From CAYRDC01 sp964422925 (GTDB lineage Bacteria > Bacteroidota > Bacteroidia > Chitinophagales > S012-47): a DNA stretch of 11,232 bases. The notes beneath the pieces are model-generated. The model had not been told where the DNA came from. It saw nothing but the letters and a program-made list of their open reading frames with translations, and searched no databases. This document shows positions 6,570 to 11,232 of the stretch, one piece after another. The stretch's first letter is position 1; the number at the start of each line of letters is the position of its first letter. The translations under genes and the position numbers were made by a program. The DNA lies in assembly GCA_964422925.1 (NCBI GenBank), contig CAYRDC010000046.1, forward strand, positions 1 through 11,232, read 5' to 3'.

Positions 6570-6600
6570 CAAAAAAATGCCATTAAATAGATTTATTGGC
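6570..6600 (-). terminator. intrinsic terminator after the RsmI-like gene
   Basis: On the minus strand the two arms, GCCAaTAAAT (from 6600) and ATTTAaTGGC (ending 6579), pair at all but one position around a two-base centre. The run ATTTTTTT follows directly. It lies 37 bases after the methyltransferase stop and before the antitoxin operon, so it should separate the two units. The stem is AT-rich and may be only partly efficient. It could also serve as an operator upstream of the abiE-like genes. Confidence 0.55.
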
Positions 6601-6636
6601 AAAAATTGGATTTCTTCAGCGAGATGCCGTTAAGTT

Positions 6637-7350
6637 TCATTGCCCGATACAGAATATGGCCGGCCGCTTGTGCAGGTCGGGCGGGGCCTGGCGCCAGCGG
6701 CCGATGCTTTGGGTCATCACCTGCTCGGTGGGCAGGGTCAGGTCCACCGCGATGCACAGGAGCGTTTCCGCGCGGCAGGTGTCCAGCAGGTCGCGCAGCA
6801 GGGCATTGTTGCGGTAAGGGGTTTCCATGAAAATCTGGGTGACCCCGGCCCGGCTTTTTTCTTCCAGCTGGCGGATGGCGCGCAGGCGGCCGGGTTTTTT
6901 CACGGGCAGGTAGCCGTGGAAGGCAAACTGCTGCCCGTTCAGCCCGCTGGCCATCAGGGCAAGGAACACGGATGACGGCCCGCTGACGGGCACCACCCGG
7001 ATGCCCCGGTCGTGGGCTGCGCGCACCAGGGAGGCGCCCGGGTCGGCTATGCCCGGGCAGCCGGCTTCAGTAATCAGCACCGTGTCTTTGCCCGCCAGCA
7101 GGGGCTCCAGCAGGGCGGGAATGTCTTCCGGGGGCGTGTTCTTGTCATACACCAGCATGTCCAGTGCGTCAAAATCACCGCTGAAGCCGATGGCGCGCAG
7201 GAAACGCCTGGCCGTGCGCGGGTGTTCCACGATGAAGGCTTCCGCCCTGCGGGCCGTTTCAAGTACCTGCGGGGAAAGGGACGCTTCCCCGCCAGGCCCC
7301 AGGCTCGAGGGAAGCAGGTAAAGGGTTCCTGTTTCGGAGGCTTTTTTCAT
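6637..7350 (-). CDS. SAM-dependent methyltransferase, RsmI-like tetrapyrrole methylase fold
   Basis: A 237-residue protein of the TP-methylase fold shared by RsmI (2'-O-methylation of 16S rRNA C1402) and cobalamin enzymes. It opens GTLYLLPSSLG and has the RsmI hallmarks ITEAGCPGIADPGASLV (93-109), VPVSGPSSVFLALMASGL (120-137) and FMETPYRNNALL (174-185). It is shorter than typical RsmI (about 280 residues): it lacks the C-terminal extension, and its opening (LGPGGEASLSPQVL) lacks the PTPIGNL sequence. Bacteroidota often carry such a short paralogue beside true RsmI, so the same rRNA target cannot be assumed. It should be cytoplasmic. It is divergent from the 3-methyladenine glycosylase gene, with only 34 bases between the starts, so their promoters must overlap the coding ends. 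A likely terminator follows at 6570-6600. Confidence 0.87.
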   Translation of the reverse strand: MKKASETGTLYLLPSSLGPGGEASLSPQVLETARRAEAFIVEHPRTARRFLRAIGFSGDFDALDMLVYDKNTPPEDIPALLEPLLAGKDTVLITEAGCPGIADPGASLVRAAHDRGIRVVPVSGPSSVFLALMASGLNGQQFAFHGYLPVKKPGRLRAIRQLEEKSRAGVTQIFMETPYRNNALLRDLLDTCRAETLLCIAVDLTLPTEQVMTQSIGRWRQAPPDLHKRPAIFCIGQ

Positions 7351-7384
7351 TTTTGTGTTTCGGTCTGCCTGAAATTAAACAGAA

Positions 7385-8002
7385 ATGCCAAATTACCTGC
7401 CGCCTGCCTTTTACCTCGATGAAGACGTGGTTGCCCTGGCCCGCCAGCTGCTGGGCAAGGTGCTGTGCACGCGCATGGAAGGGCAGCTCACGGCCGGCTA
7501 CATCATCGAGGCGGAGGCTTACCGCGGCCCGGACGACCGGGCTTCGCACGCGTGGAACGGCCGCAGGACCCAGCGCACCGAACCCATGTTCGCAGCCGGG
7601 GGCATTGCCTATGTGTACCTGTGCTACGGGCTGCACCACCTTTTCAACGTGGTTACCGGGCCGGAAGGCCTGCCGCATGCCGTGCTCATCCGGGCCCTAT
7701 ACCCGGCCGAAGGGCTGGAAACCATGCTGCGCAGGCGGAAAATGGACAAACCCGCCCAAAGGCTCTGCAACGGCCCGGCCACCCTCACCCAGGCCCTGGC
7801 CATCCGCACCGCGCACACGGCCACCCCGCTGAACGGCAACAAAATCTGGATCGAGGACCGCGGCATCCGTGTACCGGACCGCCTGGTGGAAACCACGACC
7901 CGCATCGGGATCGACTATGCGGGTGAAGACGCAAAACGCCCCTGGCGGTTCCGGGTCAGGGAACCCGTGGCGGAAGCGCTCGGGGTGAAACCGTTATGGT
8001 AA
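7385..8002 (+). CDS. mpg: DNA-3-methyladenine glycosylase, AAG/Mpg family
   Basis: A 205-residue monofunctional DNA glycosylase of the AAG (Mpg) family, which flips out alkylated purines and cuts the N-glycosidic bond to start base excision repair. The core IIEAEAYRGPDDRASHAW (40-57) contains the catalytic Glu44, matching human AAG Glu125 by spacing, and His55, matching His136. Tyr81 in YVYLCYG corresponds to the intercalating Tyr162, and Asn88 to Asn169; all four offsets agree. LCNGPATLTQAL is the conserved later motif. The length is normal for bacterial members and the enzyme looks intact. It ends 9 bases inside the convergent L,D-transpeptidase gene. With dinB, it makes two DNA-damage genes in the window, but they lie in separate units. 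Confidence 0.95.
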   Translation: MPNYLPPAFYLDEDVVALARQLLGKVLCTRMEGQLTAGYIIEAEAYRGPDDRASHAWNGRRTQRTEPMFAAGGIAYVYLCYGLHHLFNVVTGPEGLPHAVLIRALYPAEGLETMLRRRKMDKPAQRLCNGPATLTQALAIRTAHTATPLNGNKIWIEDRGIRVPDRLVETTTRIGIDYAGEDAKRPWRFRVREPVAEALGVKPLW

Positions 8003-8785
8003 TCCGGGCAGCTCCGGGTGCTGCTCCTGCAGGGTAAGGTAGGCGCTCCGGGGCATCTGCACCAGGTAACAGGCCGGGTCGGGCTGCATCCATTCCATCA
8101 GGCGCACCAGGTCGCTTTCCGCCATGGCCGTGCAGCCGGCCGTGCTTTTCCCTTCCGGGCTTTGAATGTGAAAAAAGATGCACGAGCCCGCACCGGGCAC
8201 CACCGGGTCGCGGTTGTATTCCACCACGATGCCCCACTTGTAGCGCACATCGCCCAGCAGCATGTGCTCGGCAGATTTCCAGTCGGGGTCGGGGATGATA
8301 TCGGTGCTGACCAGGCGGTTGTAATAGCGCGAACCCGGGTCGTCCACGCACTCGATGAACTGGTTGCTCATCAGGTAAGGAAGGCGCGTGAAAAGCACCT
8401 TCATGGGGTCGGCATAGCCGAAGGCAAAGCCGAACGGGTAAATGCCCGCGGGGGATTTGCCGTCCCCTTCGCGCTTGGCATCCACGGGCACGGGTTCCAG
8501 GGGCCAGCCGGGCCCCGGGGCCATGCCCGAGCGGCCCACGCGCACCGGTATGTCCTGCATTGCGGCCTGCCAGGCATTGCTGCTGCCGGCCCGGCCGAAA
8601 GCATACAAAGTGGCCGTGGAATCTTCCCATCCATCGCTGACCACCACCACCAGCTGCGTGGTGTTTCCCGGTATGATTTGCTCCATGCTGGCTGGATTTG
8701 ACAAGCCGTCCTGCCCGCTGGCCGGAAAGTTGCCGGTCAGGAACACAAACCCGGAAATCCATATCCTAAAGCTGCGGGCAGGCAT
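7994..8785 (-). CDS. secreted L,D-transpeptidase (YkuD-type catalytic domain)
   Basis: From the ATG at 8785 this is 263 residues. A signal peptide (MPARSFRIWISGFVFLTG, cleavage around residues 23-25, near ASGQ) directs export to the periplasm. The catalytic signature is His206 in FFHIQSPEGKSTAGCTAM with Cys218 in STAGC, the nucleophile that attacks the tetrapeptide of peptidoglycan. GDGKSPAGIYPFGFAFGY (108-125) is a conserved substrate-side motif of this subgroup, close to COG3786 proteins. Such enzymes form 3-3 crosslinks or attach proteins to the wall; the exact reaction cannot be told here. An upstream TTG (8797) would add four residues. It lies 30 bases after the sterol-desaturase gene on the same strand and is probably co-transcribed. 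Its last 9 bases overlap the end of mpg. Confidence 0.9.
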   Translation of the reverse strand: MPARSFRIWISGFVFLTGNFPASGQDGLSNPASMEQIIPGNTTQLVVVVSDGWEDSTATLYAFGRAGSSNAWQAAMQDIPVRVGRSGMAPGPGWPLEPVPVDAKREGDGKSPAGIYPFGFAFGYADPMKVLFTRLPYLMSNQFIECVDDPGSRYYNRLVSTDIIPDPDWKSAEHMLLGDVRYKWGIVVEYNRDPVVPGAGSCIFFHIQSPEGKSTAGCTAMAESDLVRLMEWMQPDPACYLVQMPRSAYLTLQEQHPELPGLP

Positions 8786-8815
8786 CGGTTCACGCAAAGC
8801 TACGAAATGCCGCGC

Positions 8816-9682
8816 TCAGCCCGGCCGGACAAACGGGTACAGCTCCTGCCGCACAAAATCTTCCGGAAATCCTTCATCCCCTTCAAAACCCAGGGCTATG
8901 TCGCGGCCTTCGTAAGGAATGTAATCGGTTCCGAACAGGTAATCCCACACGCTCAGGCTGATGCCGAAATTCACACCATAGGGCCTGGGCAGCTCCTTCG
9001 CATGGTGCCAGATGTGCATTTTCGGGTTGTTGAACACGTATTTCAGCGGGCCGATGTCAATGTCGGTGTTGGCATGGTTGAAATGGCCGATGCCGAGGGC
9101 AATGATGTGCATCAGGAAATAATCCTCCAGGCTGAACCCGATCATGGCCACGGGGATGTACTTGATGGCCTTGTACACGATGTTTTCCATCCAGTGGTAG
9201 CGCAGGTGGGCGGCAAAACCCATTTCACGCACCGAATGATGCACCTTGTGAAATTCCCACAGGAACGGCACCCGGTGCAGCAGGCGGTGAATCCACCAGC
9301 TGATGAAATCAATGTACACAAACAGGAAAACCATCTGCGCCCACCGCGGCCAGGTTTCCAGGTGGATGGCCACCGTGTTTTCCAGGCCGAAATACCCCAG
9401 CAGGTCGTTGAAGGCCGTGACCGCCACGTTCGACACCGCGGCAAAACCAATAAGCGAAAACAGGAAAAAGTTGAAGAACATGTAAAACACGTCCAGCCAG
9501 AAATCCCGCCTGATCAGTTTTTGCTTGCGGTGCCAGGGGCGCGCGTATTCCAGCAGGAAGAAAAACAGGGAAATGCCGATAAGCCAGTACAGGTAATTGT
9601 GCCAGGACGGATGCGTGATTTCCTGCCACAGGTAACGGGCGTAACCCCGGTAGGATTCTATAATAATGTCCTGGTAATTCAT
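8816..9682 (-). CDS. sterol desaturase / fatty acid hydroxylase family membrane protein
   Basis: A 288-residue integral membrane protein with the histidine set of the fatty acid hydroxylase superfamily: HRLLH (132-136), HKVHH (145-149), HFNH (200-203) and HIWHH (223-227), which hold a di-iron centre that hydroxylates or desaturates a lipid. Membrane segments are seen at about 30-46, 62-88, 115-131 and 173-198. The lipid substrate is unknown; in bacteria it is often a fatty acid or an ether/sphingolipid chain, not a sterol. The frame extends to a TTG at 9703, but ATG 9682 (MNYQDIIIES) is preferred. It is divergent from the tonB gene and precedes the L,D-transpeptidase by 30 bases, so both products act on the cell envelope. 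Confidence 0.9.
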   Translation of the reverse strand: MNYQDIIIESYRGYARYLWQEITHPSWHNYLYWLIGISLFFFLLEYARPWHRKQKLIRRDFWLDVFYMFFNFFLFSLIGFAAVSNVAVTAFNDLLGYFGLENTVAIHLETWPRWAQMVFLFVYIDFISWWIHRLLHRVPFLWEFHKVHHSVREMGFAAHLRYHWMENIVYKAIKYIPVAMIGFSLEDYFLMHIIALGIGHFNHANTDIDIGPLKYVFNNPKMHIWHHAKELPRPYGVNFGISLSVWDYLFGTDYIPYEGRDIALGFEGDEGFPEDFVRQELYPFVRPG

Positions 9683-9739
9683 ATCCCGGTTATAAGGGAA
9701 CAAAAACGTTTCGAATCGTCATAAAAATGCAAAAATCTG

Positions 9740-9751
9740 CCGGGTACCCGG
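9740..9751. repeat. 12-base perfect palindrome in the desaturase-tonB divergent region
   Basis: CCGGGTACCCGG is a perfect palindrome 57 bases upstream of the desaturase start and about 100 bases upstream of tonB. Its place between two divergent starts suits a regulator site. It has no loop, so it is not a terminator. A 12-base palindrome can also occur by chance in GC-rich DNA. Confidence 0.35.
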
Positions 9752-9840
9752 TATTTCAGCGGTTTTTGGACTCATTTATGCAGTGGTTTTGTGGAATATG
9801 GGGTTCAGCCCGCATCCACTCCGTGAAAACCAAAAGCAAA

Positions 9841-9848
9841 AAGGAGGA
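9841..9848 (+). promoter_or_regulatory. strong Shine-Dalgarno site that sets the tonB start
   Basis: AAGGAGGA ends 4 bases before the ATG at 9853. It is a near-ideal match to the 16S rRNA tail and fixes that ATG as the start, rather than the in-frame ATG at 9727 further upstream. Such a strong site stands out, since most genes in this window have weak or no visible sites. Confidence 0.75.
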
Positions 9849-9852
9849 CATC

Positions 9853-10551
9853 ATGTTAAACCGGCATCCTTACGAAGAGATTCATCGCAAACGCGGACTT
9901 TTTTTTCAAATCGGCCTTGTGGCCAGCCTGGGAATGGTGATTCTGGCTTTCCAGTGGAAAGGGCCGGAACGCAAGGCCGAGCCGCTTGCGGACAATTACG
10001 AGGAACCCGTGTTTGTGATGGAGGATCTCCCCCGGACCAAAATTCACGAGGAAATTCCCCAAATCAACGAACAGATTCCGGACCGGAAGGTCATCAGGCT
10101 TCAGGAAATGAATATCATCGAAGTGGATCATAAACTGATGACTGACAACCTGCTCGATTCTGTAATGGATTTTGAAGACCTCACCACCACTCTGGTGCAG
10201 CCGGTGGATACGGTGGCCGAAGAAGCCCCGAGGGTTCCTTTCCGCATCGTGGAGGAAATGCCCGAATTCCCGGGAGGGGCCCGTGGCATTTACCAGTACC
10301 TGGCTTCGCACATCCGGTATCCCGAGCCGGAGCGCAGCATGGGGATTGAAGGAACGGTTTTCCTCCAGTTTGTCGTGGACGAAACCGGGCAGGTTACCGA
10401 TGTGACCGTCTTGCGCGGGGTTTCCCGCAACCTGGATGAGGAAGCCGTCCGTGCGGTGGAACAGATGCCCCGCTGGAAACCCGGCAAACAACGTGGAAGG
10501 CCTGTCCCGGTGTACTATACCGTTGACGTTAAATTCGTTATCTATCCATAA
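9853..10551 (+). CDS. tonB: energy transducer TonB
   Basis: A 232-residue TonB-type protein that passes proton-motive energy from ExbB/ExbD to outer-membrane receptors. A cytoplasmic N-terminus (residues 1-14) is followed by one membrane anchor (about 15-34, LFFQIGLVASLGMVILAF) and an acidic, Pro-poor periplasmic linker (40-125). The TonB C-terminal domain (about 134-232) has the Bacteroidota signature MPEFPGGARGIYQYL, then IRYPEPERSMGIEGTVFLQF, DETGQVTDVTVLRG, and a final RWKPGKQRGRPVPVYY and VDVKFVI strand. The linker lacks the Pro-Lys repeats of proteobacterial TonB, as is usual in this phylum. No exbB, exbD or receptor gene lies alongside, so it is an orphan copy. A strong Shine-Dalgarno site precedes it and a terminator follows 26 bases after its stop. 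Confidence 0.93.
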   Translation: MLNRHPYEEIHRKRGLFFQIGLVASLGMVILAFQWKGPERKAEPLADNYEEPVFVMEDLPRTKIHEEIPQINEQIPDRKVIRLQEMNIIEVDHKLMTDNLLDSVMDFEDLTTTLVQPVDTVAEEAPRVPFRIVEEMPEFPGGARGIYQYLASHIRYPEPERSMGIEGTVFLQFVVDETGQVTDVTVLRGVSRNLDEEAVRAVEQMPRWKPGKQRGRPVPVYYTVDVKFVIYP

Positions 10552-10577
10552 CAGCCCTTTTTGATGCAAGGAGAGAG

Positions 10578-10604
10578 TCCCGCCTGTTGGCGGGATTTTC
10601 TTTT
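10578..10604 (+). terminator. intrinsic terminator after tonB
   Basis: A seven-base-pair stem (TCCCGCC at 10578-10584 with GGCGGGA at 10589-10595) closes a TGTT loop and is followed by TTTTCTTTT. It sits just after the tonB stop at 10551 and is a textbook rho-independent terminator. Confidence 0.9.
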
Positions 10605-10895
10605 AGCTCCTATTAAGTAAGGTAGATTCTGTTTTGAATCAGGGAAAGCAGATTTGACCACTTTCTAGGTACCGCGTGTAAGCCTAAATCTATAAAAGTC
10701 CATATCAAAGTTTCTGGCCCTTGATTTATGAAATTAACGTTAATTTTTTCTTAATTAGGAAAACCATAATGAAGTAAGGTCATTTGATAAAAGATTTGTA
10801 AAAATTATGGTTTAATTTTTTTGTTTTTTGTTTTGTTTGTTTAAAAAAGTTTATTACCTTTAATTCCATTGTTTTAATTATTAATCCCCTAAAAA
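10605..10895. other. AT-rich intergenic stretch with a 16-base palindrome and a promoter
   Basis: No gene is visible in these 291 bases. They hold a perfect 16-base palindrome at 10731-10746 (arms AAATTAAC and GTTAATTT), which could be a regulator site or an AT-rich coincidence. A promoter for the last gene lies at 10832-10862. The sharp drop in GC after the tonB terminator marks a change of composition that continues into the next gene. Confidence 0.5.
10832..10862 (+). promoter_or_regulatory. promoter of the last gene, Bacteroidota type
   Basis: TTTG (10832-10835) is followed after 19 bases by TACCTTTA (10855-10862), seven of eight positions of the TAnnTTTG consensus. Transcription should begin near 10869, leaving a leader of about 27 bases before the ATG at 10896. 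Confidence 0.55.
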
Positions 10896-11232
10896 ATGAA
10901 AAACTTAACTCGCGTAATAATACAAACATGCACTTTTTCATTAATTGTAGTTCTTAATTCTGTTTATTTAAAAGGTCAAGATAGTACATTGTTCAGATAT
11001 TACTCCCCAGATACAAATCAATTTACTGAGATTCAGTTAGATATTTTCCATAAAATACAAAATTTACAGGACTATACAAGCTTAAGTTTTATTAAATTTC
11101 GAGAACTAAGCAATGTTCAGGATAGTGGAAGGATAAAATTAAAGCTAAATGAAATTCCTGATACTTTGATCTATAGTGCTAGCAGCATAGATTATGATTC
11201 TGATTCCTTATATTATTGGTATGGGTCCATCG
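10896..11232 (+). CDS. N-terminal part of a secreted protein of unknown function
   Basis: An ATG at 10896 opens a frame that stays open for 112 codons to the window edge. The first 28 residues are a signal peptide: a basic start (MKNLTR), a hydrophobic core (VIIQTCTFSLIVVLNSVYL) and a likely cleavage after KGQ, a common Bacteroidota pattern. There is no lipobox, so the product is probably periplasmic or secreted. The mature part is polar, with Tyr, Ser and Asp runs (SIDYDSDSLYYWYGS). I recognise no domain. The frame is much more AT-rich than tonB next door, and no clear Shine-Dalgarno site is seen, only an A-run before the start. The C-terminus, which might carry a sorting tail, is outside the window. 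Confidence 0.75.
   Translation, partial: MKNLTRVIIQTCTFSLIVVLNSVYLKGQDSTLFRYYSPDTNQFTEIQLDIFHKIQNLQDYTSLSFIKFRELSNVQDSGRIKLKLNEIPDTLIYSASSIDYDSDSLYYWYGSI

Noticed and set aside
6519..6602. Hydrophobic N-terminal extension of the antitoxin from a TTG at 6602
   Set aside because: It would make a DNA-binding protein membrane-anchored and would be read through the candidate promoter and a terminator-like hairpin. ATG 6518 gives a normal start.
7956..8762. Minus-strand open frame of 268 codons overlapping the L,D-transpeptidase
   Set aside because: It is a frame-shifted reading of the same stretch with low-complexity Arg/Gly/Pro/His composition. The frame at 7994-8785 has a signal peptide and the His/Cys catalytic motif.
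8807..9724. Plus-strand open frame of 305 codons antisense to the desaturase
   Set aside because: It has His/Gln/Val-rich composition and no domain, and the minus strand encodes a protein with all the histidine boxes of its family.
9727..9852. N-terminal extension of TonB from the ATG at 9727
   Set aside because: A near-perfect AAGGAGGA directly before the ATG at 9853 and the normal position of the membrane anchor fix the later start.
1..11232. CRISPR array, tRNA or rRNA gene, or integrase
   Set aside because: I saw no regularly spaced short repeats, no cloverleaf-like segment with the conserved T-loop sequence, and no tyrosine or serine recombinase motif on either strand. A covariance-model search would be the decisive check for RNA genes.

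Overview
The window reads as chromosomal DNA of a Bacteroidota bacterium, plausibly Bacteroidales or a related order. The grounds are several promoter cores matching the phylum consensus (TTTG, then TAnnTTTG), mostly weak Shine-Dalgarno sites, a fragment resembling a type IX secretion sorting tail, a DUF3109 protein, a YkuD-type L,D-transpeptidase and a stand-alone TonB. The core genes are GC-rich. Three stretches are visibly AT-rich: about 356-1810, the abiE-like operon (4654-6600), and everything after about 10605.

Layout. (1) 1-146 is the tail of a probable secreted protein. (2) 147-1814 is accessory: a 40-codon dinB 3'-end remnant (233-352), an AT-rich gap, then two overlapping lipoprotein genes. 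The second ends 9 bases from the intact dinB, so both lipoprotein genes lie between two direct copies of the dinB 3' end. (3) 1815-3968 is a divergent pair: dinB (DNA polymerase IV, minus strand) and an XRE/S24 LexA-like repressor (plus strand). The repressor keeps the Ser/Lys dyad and a correctly spaced Ala-Gly site, so this looks like a small DNA-damage-response module. (4) 3973-4533 is a DUF3109 gene, tail-to-tail with the repressor. (5) 4654-6518 is a two-gene operon: a winged-helix AbiEi-like antitoxin, then an AbiEii nucleotidyltransferase toxin, joined by an ATGA overlap. (6) 6637-8002 is a divergent pair: an RsmI-like SAM methyltransferase and an AAG/Mpg-type 3-methyladenine DNA glycosylase. 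(7) 7994-9682, minus strand, holds a sterol desaturase/fatty acid hydroxylase family membrane protein followed by a secreted L,D-transpeptidase. (8) 9853-10551 is a TonB-type energy transducer with a clear terminator. (9) 10605 to the end is an AT-rich gap with a good promoter, then the start of a secreted protein of unknown function that runs off the window.

Two things stand out. One is the dinB/LexA-like pair, whose divergent promoters share a sequence at the -7 region, one copy being a perfect palindrome. The other is the 1,582-base segment bracketed by dinB 3' ends, which resembles a small cassette inserted at, or duplicated around, the end of dinB. Two DNA-repair genes (dinB, mpg) lie within about 5 kb, but nothing in the sequence shows that they are co-regulated. 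No tRNA, rRNA, CRISPR array, transposase or integrase was seen.
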